Source: Comamonadaceae bacterium (GTDB lineage: Bacteria > Pseudomonadota > Gammaproteobacteria > Burkholderiales > Burkholderiaceae_C). From it: DNA of 44,768 nt. The notes beneath the pieces are model-generated. The model ran no database searches, was not told the DNA's origin, and saw only the letters and a program-made list of their open reading frames with translations. The position numbers and the translations under genes are program-made. The stretch lies in the NCBI GenBank assembly GCA_947373105.1, contig CANBWK010000012.1, forward strand, positions 1-44,768. The letters are read 5' to 3'. Below, piece by piece: positions 1 to 8,416 of this stretch; within the stretch, counting starts at the first letter, position 1; every line of letters starts with the position of its first letter.

Positions 1-439
1 CACTGTTCAATACACTGCAAAGGACACCCGCCGTGGTCGTGGCCAAACTGCTGGTCGTCGGTGTCACACTGACTGCGCCAGACGCGGCGCTGGCGCCCGC
101 AATGTTGCTGGCCGTGACGCTGCAGTTGTAAGCCATGCCATTGCTCAGACCGGCGACCACAATCGGGCTGGAGGTCCCCGCGCCACTGGCGCTGGTTGAA
201 CCGCTCAAGCACGAGGCGGTATAGCCGGTGATGCTGGCCCCGCCATTGGAGGACGGTGCACTGAAAGCGATGCTCGCACTCGCGTTGCCTGCGGTGGCCG
301 CACCGATGGTGGGTGCGCCGGGCACAGTGACAGAACTGGTGTTGCTGTCAGAACTGCTGCCCCCGCCGCCGCAAGCCACTAAAACCAGCGCACAGACTGC
401 GGCACTCAGCATCTGTCGGCTTAAAAAATGAATCCGCAT
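1..439 (-). CDS. Fibronectin type III-like lipoprotein, C-terminus cut off by window edge
   Basis: The reading frame starts at an ATG at 439 and stays open to position 1, giving at least 146 residues. It begins with a charged and hydrophobic signal sequence ending in a lipobox (LVAC) followed by a Gly/Ser-rich linker, so it is probably a lipid-anchored envelope protein. Residues about 40-125 read as one fibronectin type III domain, with PGAPTIGAA at its start and VTASNIAGAS near its end. The final visible residues (TTAGVLCSVLNS) may begin a second domain that lies outside the window. The function is unknown. The upstream 440-564 gap is AT-rich and probably holds its promoter, but no clear hexamers were assigned. 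This gene is unrelated to the purine genes to the right. Confidence 0.8.
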   Translation of the reverse strand, partial: MRIHFLSRQMLSAAVCALVLVACGGGGSSSDSNTSSVTVPGAPTIGAATAGNASASIAFSAPSSNGGASITGYTASCLSGSTSASGAGTSSPIVVAGLSNGMAYNCSVTASNIAGASAASGAVSVTPTTSSLATTTAGVLCSVLNS

Positions 440-564
440 GTCCGTGTCTCCTGTTGGGAATGTCAAAATCAATACACAAGTGTTTCGAAATTTTAATGAA
501 AAATCACATTCACCAAGAAATCAATTTGTAAATTTTTATAAAAATAAAGGCCTCTATTTATAAA

Positions 565-1905
565 TTACACGACCAGCAGGGCCCGGAAATCATTCACGTT
601 GGTGTAAGTCGGGCCGGTCACGACCAGATCGCCCAAGGCCGCAAAAAAAGTATAGGCATCGTTGCGTTGCAAATGGATGTCGAGTTTCAAGCCCAATGCT
701 TTGGCGCGGCTCAAGGTGTCAGGTCCCAAACGGGCGCCCGCATTGTCTTCGACCCCGTCAATCCCATCGGTATCTGCCGCCAAGGCCCAAACGCCTGCTT
801 GGCCTTGCAGCGCTTGGGCCAGGCCCATACAAAACTCACCGGCCCGTCCACCCCGGCCACGCGCCGTGCCCAAAGGCTGGGGTTTGATGGTCACTGTGGT
901 CTCGCCACCGCTCAAAATCACACACGGCTTTTGAAAAGGCCCTTGCCCCTTGGCGGCAGCCCGCGCCAGTGCGGCGTGGACCTTGCCCACCTCGCGTGAC
1001 TCGCCTTCCATTTCGTCACTGAGGATGTAGGCATTCAAACCCATGGCGCGGGCAGCATCCGCAGCGGCTTCGAGTGATTGTTGGGGGGTGGCTGTCATCT
1101 GCAAACTGTGGCCATCAAACACAGGCGAGCCCGGCTTGGGCGTTTCCCATGAGCCGGTCCGCAAGGCCTGGGTCACCGCGTCGGGCACATCAATGCCATA
1201 GCGCTGCAAGATGGCCATTGCATCGGCGCAGGTGCTGGCGTCGGGCACGGTGGGGCCACTGGCAATGATGGACGGGTCGTCGCCCGGCACATCGCTGATG
1301 GTCAGCGTCACCACGCGAGCGGGGGCGCAGGCTGCGGCCAAGCGACCGCCCTTGATGCGCGAGAGGTGTTTGCGCACGCAGTTCATCTCTGCAATGTTGG
1401 CACCGCTGTTCAGCAGTTGTCGGTTGATGCTTTGTTTGTCTTCCAGGCTGAAGCCCTCGGCTGGCAGTGTCAGAAGCGCCGAGCCACCACCTGAAATCAG
1501 GCACAGCACCAAGTCGTCAGCGTTCAAGCCCTGGGCAAGCGCCAATATGCGCTCTGCCGCCTGCAAGCCCGCGGCATCGGGCACGGGATGGGCGGCCTCG
1601 ACCACCTCAATGCGCACGGGCAAGCCCGCCGGGCGTGGCGGTATGTGGCCATAGCGCGTGACCACCAGACCCGACAGCGGGGCATTCTGAGGCCACAAGG
1701 CCTCGACCGCCTGCGCCATCGCACCACCGGCCTTGCCTGCGCCCAGCACCAGCGTGCGGCCCTTGGGGGAAGTTGGCAAATGCGCGGCGGTGTTCTGGAG
1801 CGGCAAGGCGCGTTGCACGGCGGCGTGGTAAAGCCCCAGCAGCAAAGCATGGGGATCGTTCGCGAAAGTGTTTGGACTCAAAGGCATGGGCAAATTGTGC
1901 CGCAT
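565..1905 (-). CDS. Glycerate 2-kinase, MOFRL/DUF4147 family (TtuD/GckA-like)
   Basis: The 446-residue protein belongs to the family that phosphorylates D-glycerate with ATP to 2-phosphoglycerate; older annotations call it hydroxypyruvate reductase TtuD. The N-terminal DUF4147 part (about 15-250) has a glycine-rich VLGAGKAGGAMAQAVE segment and the LISGGGSALL motif. The C-terminal MOFRL part (about 330-440) contains ILSGGETTVT, GRGGRAGEFC and ALAADTDGIDG. Length is normal for the family. The start could be the ATG at 1905 or the in-frame ATG at 1887; neither has a good ribosome binding site. Its start is only 20 bp from the divergent 8-oxoguanine deaminase. A role in feeding glyoxylate-derived glycerate from purine breakdown into glycolysis is inferred from context. 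Confidence 0.9.
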   Translation of the reverse strand: MRHNLPMPLSPNTFANDPHALLLGLYHAAVQRALPLQNTAAHLPTSPKGRTLVLGAGKAGGAMAQAVEALWPQNAPLSGLVVTRYGHIPPRPAGLPVRIEVVEAAHPVPDAAGLQAAERILALAQGLNADDLVLCLISGGGSALLTLPAEGFSLEDKQSINRQLLNSGANIAEMNCVRKHLSRIKGGRLAAACAPARVVTLTISDVPGDDPSIIASGPTVPDASTCADAMAILQRYGIDVPDAVTQALRTGSWETPKPGSPVFDGHSLQMTATPQQSLEAAADAARAMGLNAYILSDEMEGESREVGKVHAALARAAAKGQGPFQKPCVILSGGETTVTIKPQPLGTARGRGGRAGEFCMGLAQALQGQAGVWALAADTDGIDGVEDNAGARLGPDTLSRAKALGLKLDIHLQRNDAYTFFAALGDLVVTGPTYTNVNDFRALLVV

Positions 1906-1925
1906 CTGCGGTTAAAGTCTTTGCC

Positions 1926-3368
1926 ATGTCTACCCTGCTCATCCACCGCGCCCGTTGCATTGCCACCCAAGACGATGCCAACACCGAACTCCAAGACGCC
2001 TCGCTCTTGATCCGCAACGGTCGGATTGAACGCATCATTCCCGCCAGTGAAAATACCGATCTCGAAATAAGCGATCTGCTGTCGCAGGTCGATGAAGTCA
2101 TCGACGCTCGCCGCCATGTGGTGGTGCCGGGCTTGGTTAACACGCACCACCACATGGTCCAGTCGCTCACGCGGGCGATACCCAAGGTGCAAAATGCGGA
2201 GCTTTTCAGTTGGCTCCAGGGGCTTTACCCGATCTGGGTGGGCCTCACGCCCGAGATGGTGCGCGTGTCGGGCCAAGTGGCCATGGCCGAGCTGCTGCTG
2301 AGCGGCTGCACCACCAGCAGCGACCACCTCTACATTTACCCCAACGGCGTGCGGCTAGACGACAGCATCGAAGCGGCGCACACCATGGGGATGCGCTTCA
2401 CGGCCACGCGCGGCAGCATGAGCGTGGGCCAGTCGCAAGGCGGCCTGCCGCCTGACAGCGTGGTCGAAAAAGAGCCCGCCATTCTCAAAGAAACGCAGCG
2501 CCTGATTGAAGCCTGGCACGACGCCAGCTACGGGTCAATGACGCATGTGGCTGTGGCCCCTTGCTCGCCCTTTAGCGTCAGCCAAGACCTCATGCGCGAA
2601 GCCGCCAAATTAGCCCGCGCCTACAAAGTGCGCCTGCACACCCACTTGGCTGAGAACGACCACGACGTTGCTTACACAAAAGAAAGATTCAACTGCACGC
2701 CCGCGCAGTATGCGCAAGACCTGGGCTGGGTGGGTGACGATGTGTGGCACGCCCACGGCGTGAAGCTGGACGACGAAGGCACTGACCTCTTTGCCAAAAC
2801 CCGCACGGGCATTGCTCACTGCCCATGCAGCAACATGCGCTTGGCCAGCGGCATCTTGCCGCTGCGCAAAATGCTCGACGCCGGTGTGCCCATTGGTCTG
2901 GGTGTTGATGGCAGCGCCAGCAACGATGCGGCGCATATGCTGAATGAAGCCCGCCAAGCCATGCTGTTGGCGCGTGTGAGGCGAGCAATGGACGCACCGC
3001 GCATCGAAGACGGGCGTACCGTGTTCGGTTGCGACCGCGGCCCCGCCGAGATGACACCTCGCGACGCGTTGCGCCTGGCCACTCGCGGCGGCGCCCAGGT
3101 ACTGGGCCGCGCCCACGAGCTGGGGCAAATCAAGGAAGGCTATTGCGCCGACATCGCGATGTTTCGCACCGACACGCTGAGCATGGCCGGCGGCGCGGTG
3201 CACGACCCCGTGGGTGCGCTGTTGCTGTGCGCCAGCGACAACGCCGACTACACCATCATCAATGGCCGCGTGGTGGTGCGCAAGGGCGAGATCGCGACGG
3301 TGGACATGGGGCCGCTGATTGAGCGTCATAACCAGTTGGCTTTGCAATTGGCGCAAGGCGATCGGTAG
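1926..3368 (+). CDS. 8-oxoguanine deaminase (amidohydrolase superfamily)
   Basis: This 480-residue metal-dependent amidohydrolase resembles the family that deaminates 8-oxoguanine to urate, within the wider ATZ/TRZ group. Visible metal and catalytic residues are NTHHH (His74 and His76), HTHLAEN (His238, His240, Glu243), WHAHG (His275, His277) and the terminal aspartate in GLGVDGSASND (Asp328). The reading frame is open further upstream from a TTG at 1773, but that part overlaps the divergent kinase, and the family start (MSTLLIHRAR) fits the ATG at 1926. There is no obvious Shine-Dalgarno sequence, so a leaderless transcript is possible. Its product, urate, is the substrate of PuuD encoded 6.6 kb away. 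The family is confident. The exact substrate (8-oxoguanine rather than guanine or another azaheterocycle) is inferred from similarity to the described 8-oxoguanine deaminases and from context. Confidence 0.88.
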   Translation: MSTLLIHRARCIATQDDANTELQDASLLIRNGRIERIIPASENTDLEISDLLSQVDEVIDARRHVVVPGLVNTHHHMVQSLTRAIPKVQNAELFSWLQGLYPIWVGLTPEMVRVSGQVAMAELLLSGCTTSSDHLYIYPNGVRLDDSIEAAHTMGMRFTATRGSMSVGQSQGGLPPDSVVEKEPAILKETQRLIEAWHDASYGSMTHVAVAPCSPFSVSQDLMREAAKLARAYKVRLHTHLAENDHDVAYTKERFNCTPAQYAQDLGWVGDDVWHAHGVKLDDEGTDLFAKTRTGIAHCPCSNMRLASGILPLRKMLDAGVPIGLGVDGSASNDAAHMLNEARQAMLLARVRRAMDAPRIEDGRTVFGCDRGPAEMTPRDALRLATRGGAQVLGRAHELGQIKEGYCADIAMFRTDTLSMAGGAVHDPVGALLLCASDNADYTIINGRVVVRKGEIATVDMGPLIERHNQLALQLAQGDR

Positions 3369-3524
3369 TTGTGTGAGTTGCAGCTGTGGAAGTGGTGACC
3401 TCCAGGGTTTAAGAACCTCAAAGTTCATGATGCAATGCGCGTCATAATCACCCCGCGCTTCGTTGGACGGTGAAATAAGGCATCTGTCAAAAAACGAATT
3501 CTTTCATTTTCAGATCGGCCTTTC

Positions 3525-4118
3525 ATGCATCGCACCCTCTTTGACACACCCATTGTGAACACAGTTTTGCGAGCCGGTTCGGTTGGTTTTTTAAAGCTGA
3601 CGGGTTGGAAACTCGAAGGGGCCTTACCTGCAGGACTTGAAAAATGCGTGGTCATTGCCGCGCCCCACACCAGCAACTGGGATCTGCCTTATTTGTTGAT
3701 GGTGGCCTTCGGGTTGAACTTGAAGGCGTATTGGATGGGCAAGCAAAGTATTTTTTCACCCCCCTTTGGCCCGATCATGCGCTGGCTCGGGGGCATTGCG
3801 GTCAACCGCCAACAGGCCACCAACTTGGTGGACAGTTGCGCGCAAGCACTGATTCAAGCCGAAGGCTCGGTCCATTTAGTGATACCACCTGAAGGCACAC
3901 GCAGCAAGACGCGCTATTGGAAAACCGGCTTTTATTACATCGCCTTGAAAGCGCAAGTGCCGATCGTCATGGGCTACATGGACTACAGCCGCAAAGTCAG
4001 CGGCTTAGGCCCGCTGTTCTACCCTACGGGAGATATTGAAAAGGACATGGTCGCCATCAAGGCGTTTTATGCGCCCTTTAAAGGCAAAAACCCTGACCAG
4101 TTTGAGTCTGCGGCGTGA
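3525..4118 (+). CDS. PlsC-type lysophospholipid/1-acylglycerol-3-phosphate acyltransferase family protein
   Basis: The 197-residue protein carries the acyltransferase block I motif HTSNWD (His48 and Asp53, the HX4D catalytic pair) and the block III motif PPEGTRSK (Glu123, Arg126) that binds the glycerophosphate-type acceptor. It is short for PlsC and matches the small single-domain members that act at the inner membrane. A hydrophobic segment (about 54-66) follows block I. The substrate cannot be told from sequence. The gene is flanked by 156 bp upstream and 26 bp downstream and has no functional link to its neighbours. Confidence 0.85.
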   Translation: MHRTLFDTPIVNTVLRAGSVGFLKLTGWKLEGALPAGLEKCVVIAAPHTSNWDLPYLLMVAFGLNLKAYWMGKQSIFSPPFGPIMRWLGGIAVNRQQATNLVDSCAQALIQAEGSVHLVIPPEGTRSKTRYWKTGFYYIALKAQVPIVMGYMDYSRKVSGLGPLFYPTGDIEKDMVAIKAFYAPFKGKNPDQFESAA

Positions 4119-4144
4119 CAGGCTTTTGACGCATTCTTTTTAAG

Positions 4145-5248
4145 ATGGCGAGCATGAACTACGCTGCCTCTGACCTGACTGCCTTTGCGCACCAACTTTT
4201 AACCCACGCCGGACTGCCACAAGACAAAGCAAGTGCTGTGGCCGATGTGCTGGTCGAAGGCGACCTGCTCGGCCACACCACGCATGGCCTGGCCTTACTG
4301 CCCTCTTATTTGGGCGAAATCGAATCTGGCGCCATGCGCAAAGAAGGAGCGCCAGTGGTGGTCTCTGACTTTCCTGCGGCCCTGACTTGGGATGGCCAGC
4401 GCTTGCCTGGGCCTTGGCTGACGCTGCAAGCCATGGATGTGGCCATGCAGCGCGCCCGTTCACAAGGTACATGCACGGTGGTGATTCGGCGCAGCCACCA
4501 CATTGCTTGCCTGGCGGCCTACCACCAACGCGCAACCGACCTGGGTTTTGTGATGCTCTTGCATTGCTCGGACGCCAATTCGGCCAGTGTGGCGCCCTTT
4601 GGCGGGCTGGATGCGGTGTTCACGCCCAACCCGGTGTCGGTGGCTTTTCCGACCTCTGGACTGCCGGTGATGGTGGACGTCTCGACCTCGGCCACCACCA
4701 ATGGTCTGACCAACCGATTGCACAAAGAAGGCGGGCTCTTGCCTGCCGCTTGGGTGATGGATGGACACGGTCAAGCCAGCCATAATCCGGCCGTTTTATT
4801 TGAAGAACCTAAGGGCACCATCTTGCCTTTGGGCGGCATGGATTCAGGCCACAAAGGTTACGGCCTGAGTTTGATGGTCGAAGCCCTGACCGGCGGCTTG
4901 ACCGGCTTTGGCCGCGCCAACCCGCGTGAGGGTTGGGGTGCCACAGTGTATTTGCACATGATTGACCCGCGCGCTTTTGCGGGGCTGGAGGCCTTTCACC
5001 ACCAGATGGATGCCGTCACGGCACAATGCCGTGCATCCAAGCCCGCCACACATGGACAAGCGGTGCGCACACCCGGCGAGCGGGGTTTGCACTTGAAAGC
5101 CCAAAGTGCGCAAACGGGGGTGAGGCTTTACCCCTCCATCATGCCGATGCTGGCACCTTGGGCTGACAAACTGAAGGTCAGCTTACCCGTGGCCGTTGAA
5201 GAGTCGACACCTGCGGGCTTGGCGTCATTGACGGGTTCCGGTCAATAA
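4145..5248 (+). CDS. Ldh family (malate/L-lactate/sulfolactate-type) NAD(P)-dependent oxidoreductase
   Basis: The 367-residue protein belongs to the YlbC/YiaK/ComC fold family, which reduces or oxidises 2-hydroxy acids and related cyclic imines. Visible family features are the GHTTHGLALLP segment near the N-terminus, the VIRRSHHIACLAAYH segment with a likely catalytic histidine, and the nucleotide-contact region GGMDSGHKGYGLSLMVE. An in-frame ATG at 4154 is an equally plausible start. It lies 9 bp before the KDPG-type aldolase gene and then a sugar kinase and TTT transporter, so the unit probably catabolises an imported sugar acid or related hydroxy acid. The family spans malate, lactate, ureidoglycolate, sulfolactate and 2,3-diketogulonate enzymes, so the substrate is left open. 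Confidence 0.87.
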   Translation: MASMNYAASDLTAFAHQLLTHAGLPQDKASAVADVLVEGDLLGHTTHGLALLPSYLGEIESGAMRKEGAPVVVSDFPAALTWDGQRLPGPWLTLQAMDVAMQRARSQGTCTVVIRRSHHIACLAAYHQRATDLGFVMLLHCSDANSASVAPFGGLDAVFTPNPVSVAFPTSGLPVMVDVSTSATTNGLTNRLHKEGGLLPAAWVMDGHGQASHNPAVLFEEPKGTILPLGGMDSGHKGYGLSLMVEALTGGLTGFGRANPREGWGATVYLHMIDPRAFAGLEAFHHQMDAVTAQCRASKPATHGQAVRTPGERGLHLKAQSAQTGVRLYPSIMPMLAPWADKLKVSLPVAVEESTPAGLASLTGSGQ

Positions 5249-5257
5249 AGGTCCCTC

Positions 5258-5893
5258 ATGACTTCACGCACTTTGCGCCAAATATTGGCACGCACACCGG
5301 TGATGCCGGTCTTAACGATGCACGATGCGCGCTGGGCCGCCGACTTGGCACACGCTTTGGTACAAGGCGGTATCTGTGTTTTTGAAGTGGTGATGCGCAC
5401 CCCGCAAAGCGTGGCAGCCTTGCGCGCCATGCTCGAAGCGGCGCCAGACGCCGACATTGGCATGGGCACTTTACTCACACCTGAGGATTTGCAAACCGCT
5501 CGCCTGGCCGGCGCCAAGTTCGGTGTATCGCCAGGACTGACGCCTGAATTGGCCGCAGCGATTGAGGCTACAAAATTTCCTTTTTTACCCGGTGTGGCCA
5601 CCGCCAGCGAAGTGATGCAGGCACGGGCACGGGGGTTGAAAGAACTCAAGTTCTTTCCAGCCAACGGTTCTGCAGGCGCAAACTGGATCAAGGACATGAG
5701 CAGCGTGTTTCCGGATGTGCTGTTTTGCCCTACGGGCGGCATCCGCCCAGCCGACATTCCGGCCTATCTGAAATTACCCAACTGCACCACGGTGGGTGGC
5801 TCCTGGGTCGTGCCGCAAGACATGCTGGGCGACAGGGACTGGGCCGGTATCACGGCCCTGGCCCAGCAAGCACGGGCGTTTCGTCCCGACTGA
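5258..5893 (+). CDS. eda: 2-dehydro-3-deoxy-phosphogluconate-type aldolase (KDPG/KHG aldolase)
   Basis: The 211-residue class I aldolase matches Eda, which splits 2-keto-3-deoxy-6-phosphogluconate into pyruvate and glyceraldehyde 3-phosphate. The sequence shows the general base and phosphate region FEVVMRTP (Glu43, Arg47, Thr48), GMGTLLTPED, the Schiff-base lysine in LKFFPA (Lys131), CPTGGI and the phosphate-binding GGSWVVP. Length is typical. It lies 9 bp after the Ldh gene and 4 bp before a PfkB kinase, indicating one operon. A kinase acting on a 2-keto-3-deoxy sugar acid followed by this aldolase would be a simple pathway, but the natural substrate may differ from KDPG. Confidence 0.9.
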   Translation: MTSRTLRQILARTPVMPVLTMHDARWAADLAHALVQGGICVFEVVMRTPQSVAALRAMLEAAPDADIGMGTLLTPEDLQTARLAGAKFGVSPGLTPELAAAIEATKFPFLPGVATASEVMQARARGLKELKFFPANGSAGANWIKDMSSVFPDVLFCPTGGIRPADIPAYLKLPNCTTVGGSWVVPQDMLGDRDWAGITALAQQARAFRPD

Positions 5894-5897
5894 AGTC

Positions 5898-6803
5898 ATG
5901 ACACGCCCCCCTCGGATGGTGGCTTTGGGCGCAATTTGCACCACAGCGATTTACCAAGTGGCAACCATCGAGACGGCCCCGGCCAAAGTGATGGCCAGCA
6001 ACCGCTGTACTGTCGTCGATGGGATGGCCATCTCGGCGGCCTGCGCTTTTCAAAAACTGGGCGGTCACGCACAAGTCTGGGCTCGTGTGGGTCAAGATGC
6101 TGAAGCCGATGCCATGCGCGAGGCATTGACCCAGGAAGGCGTGGATGCAAGAGGTCTGTTTACTGTCCCCGGTGCGAGGTCTTCACACGCCACCGTGATT
6201 GTGGATGCCCTAGGACAACGTTTGGTGGTGCCTTTTCACGACCCTCAGGTCGATGCGTCCCCAGACTGGTTGCCTTTGCATGAACTGGCGCAGACCGACC
6301 TTCTGCATTGCGATGTGCGCTGGCCCCAAGGGGCGCTGGCCGCTTTGCAGTCGGCTCGCCAACAGGGCATCCCCACCATGGTCGATGGCGACGTTGCACC
6401 CCAAGAAGTGCTGCACAGCTTGATGCCACTGGCTGACTACGCTGTGTTTTCAGATGCCGGCTTGCGCACCTACACCGGCATTCAGGATGTGCCACAAGCT
6501 TTACTTCAAGTGGCCCAACAGCACAGCCGGCATGTGGGTGCCAGTTGCGGCGAAGAAGGCTATTACTGGGTACAGGACGGGAAAATTGTCCACGCACCAG
6601 CGATTGCGGTGAAGGTCGTGGACACCTTGTCGGCTGGGGATGTTTTTCATGGCGCCCTGGCCTTGGCCATTTTGGAAGGGCAAGAGATCGCACAAGCCGC
6701 CCGATTTGCCTGCGCAGCGGCCTCCCTCAAATGCACCCGCTTTGGGGGGCGTTTGGGTTGTCCTACGCGGGCTGAAGTCCTGCAGACCTTGGCAATGTCC
6801 TGA
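5898..6803 (+). CDS. PfkB family carbohydrate kinase
   Basis: The frame is open from a TTG-type codon at 5796 inside the aldolase gene, but the ATG at 5898, 4 bp after the aldolase stop, is the sensible start and gives 301 residues. The N-terminal signature region VDGMAISAACAFQKLGG and the C-terminal PfkB signature DTLSAGDVFHGALA (residues 242-255, catalytic base Asp248) are present. The DTxSAGDVFHG form occurs among ribokinase-like, keto-deoxygluconate and sulfofructose kinases. In context it would phosphorylate the intermediate cleaved by the adjacent aldolase. The substrate is not proven. Confidence 0.88.
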   Translation: MTRPPRMVALGAICTTAIYQVATIETAPAKVMASNRCTVVDGMAISAACAFQKLGGHAQVWARVGQDAEADAMREALTQEGVDARGLFTVPGARSSHATVIVDALGQRLVVPFHDPQVDASPDWLPLHELAQTDLLHCDVRWPQGALAALQSARQQGIPTMVDGDVAPQEVLHSLMPLADYAVFSDAGLRTYTGIQDVPQALLQVAQQHSRHVGASCGEEGYYWVQDGKIVHAPAIAVKVVDTLSAGDVFHGALALAILEGQEIAQAARFACAAASLKCTRFGGRLGCPTRAEVLQTLAMS

Positions 6804-6944
6804 TATTTGAGGCTGTCCATCGGGTATTCCTGAAGTACACATCTCTCTTTTCTATCCCACAATGTTCTGACGGCGCCATAAATGGTGTCTTGGTGGCATT
6901 CTTTTCGCCGCTTTTTATTCATTGATAACCCAAAGGAGATACGC

Positions 6945-7922
6945 ATGATGATCCGTCGTAACCTGATGAAATCCTTGACCACTGCCATTGCAGCCCTGAC
7001 CTTGTGTGGAGCTGCACTTGCGCAAAGTTATCCCAGTCGTCCACTGACCATGATCGTGCCTTGGGGCGCTGGTGGAGGCACAGATGCTACGGCCCGCATC
7101 GTGGCCGCTTTGCTTGAAAAAGAGATGGGGCAACCTGTCAACGTGGTCAACCGCACGGGCGGTAATGGTGTTGTGGGGCATTCAGCCATCGCTACAGCGC
7201 CCGCCGATGGCTACACGATAGGAATGATCACCGTTGAAATTTCCATGATGCATTGGGCCGGCCTGACCCAACTCACCCCTTCAGACTACACACCGATTGC
7301 ATTGATGAATATCGACCCTGCTGGGGTCACCGTACGTGCCGATGCGCCTTACAAGAACGTGGGTGATTTGTTAACGGCCATCAAAGCAAACCCAGGCAAA
7401 TTCAAAGCTTCTGGCACGGGCCAAGGCGGCATCTGGCATTTGGCTTTGGCGGGCATGTTGAACGACATGAAAATCCCCGTCTCTGCAGCGCCATGGGTGC
7501 CATCGAACGGCGCAGCCCCAGCCATGAACGACTTGGCTGCAGGCGGTATTGAGTTTGTGACTTGCTCATTGCCAGAAGCACGGGCCTTAATCGATGCAGG
7601 CAAAGCACGCCCCTTGGCTGTGATGGCCAGTCAACCCTCTGCCCTGTTCCCCAACGCGCCAACTTTGAAATCGGCTACGGGTAGCAATTGGTCTATCGGC
7701 GCTTGGCGAGGTATTGCCGCGCCCAAGGGACTGCCGGCAGACATCCAAGCCAAACTTGGTGCGGCAATGAAAAAAATCTATGACGGTCAGGAGTACCAAG
7801 GCTTCATGCAACAACGTGGCTTTGGTGTCATTTATGCTGACGGCAAAGGCTTTGAACAGTTCATGGCCAAAGGCAATGCGGACATGGGAACCGTTATGAA
7901 ATCGTTGGGCCTGGCCAAGTAA
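6945..7922 (+). CDS. Tripartite tricarboxylate transporter substrate-binding protein (BugT/TctC family)
   Basis: The 325-residue periplasmic binding protein begins at an ATG at 6945, six bases after an AAGGAG ribosome binding site; the in-frame ATG at 6948 is also possible. A signal peptide ends near ALAQ, and the mature protein starts SYPSRPLTMIVPWGAGGGTDATAR, the Bug family signature with the loop that grips a carboxylate. PADGYTIG and the VNRTGGNG segment are also typical. It captures an organic anion for the TctAB pair encoded next. The 141-bp gap before it suggests its own promoter as well as read-through from the kinase. The ligand may be the sugar acid degraded by the upstream enzymes. 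Confidence 0.93.
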   Translation: MMIRRNLMKSLTTAIAALTLCGAALAQSYPSRPLTMIVPWGAGGGTDATARIVAALLEKEMGQPVNVVNRTGGNGVVGHSAIATAPADGYTIGMITVEISMMHWAGLTQLTPSDYTPIALMNIDPAGVTVRADAPYKNVGDLLTAIKANPGKFKASGTGQGGIWHLALAGMLNDMKIPVSAAPWVPSNGAAPAMNDLAAGGIEFVTCSLPEARALIDAGKARPLAVMASQPSALFPNAPTLKSATGSNWSIGAWRGIAAPKGLPADIQAKLGAAMKKIYDGQEYQGFMQQRGFGVIYADGKGFEQFMAKGNADMGTVMKSLGLAK

Positions 7923-7929
7923 AGTTAGT

Positions 7930-8403
7930 ATGAAATTCAACGACACGATCATGGGCGCGGTGCTGCTGGCACTGTCGCTGTCCATTTTGCAAACGGTTCA
8001 ACAATACCCTGTGATTCCGGGCCAAAACATCGGCCCTGGCGCTTTCCCAGGTCTGTTGGCCGTCTTGCTCGCGGTTTGTTCCATACTCTTGATCGTGAAG
8101 GGTCTGAAATCCAAAAAAAATGAGGCTTGGATAGAGATGGGGGGCTGGGTCAAGTCTTGGCTACATTTGAGAAACTTCCTGATCACCATCGCTGGCTTGG
8201 TTTTTTATATCTATTTTTCAGACAAGCTCGGGTTTTTGATCAGTGCAACCGCGATTGTGTCGTTGATGATGTGGGCACTTGAGGTGCGACCCAAATTGAT
8301 TTTGCCGATAGGGGTGATCACGAGTTTCGTGATCCATTTCATTTTCTACAAAGGACTGCGCGTGCCTTTACCGTGGGGGATTTTGGCCCCCTTCCAATGG
8401 TAA
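7930..8403 (+). CDS. Tripartite tricarboxylate transporter small membrane subunit (TctB family)
   Basis: The 157-residue protein has four predicted hydrophobic segments (about 5-20, 36-56, 76-96 and 100-150 as a longer hydrophobic stretch), as expected for the small four-helix TctB subunit. The GPGAFPGLLAVLLA segment after the first helix is a family hallmark (GPxxFP). It starts 7 bp after the binding-protein gene and lies 13 bp before tctA. It pairs with the large subunit to move the bound carboxylate, coupled to an ion gradient. Confidence 0.9.
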   Translation: MKFNDTIMGAVLLALSLSILQTVQQYPVIPGQNIGPGAFPGLLAVLLAVCSILLIVKGLKSKKNEAWIEMGGWVKSWLHLRNFLITIAGLVFYIYFSDKLGFLISATAIVSLMMWALEVRPKLILPIGVITSFVIHFIFYKGLRVPLPWGILAPFQW

Positions 8404-8416
8404 GCAAGGACATCAT

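Noticed and set aside
228-431. 67-codon plus-strand open frame at the left edge
   Set aside because: It is antisense to the lipoprotein signal and linker region; the minus-strand frame has a lipobox and an FnIII domain.
2610-3428. 272-codon minus-strand open frame opposite the 8-oxoguanine deaminase
   Set aside because: Shadow of a gene with all metal ligands intact; composition is typical of an antisense frame.
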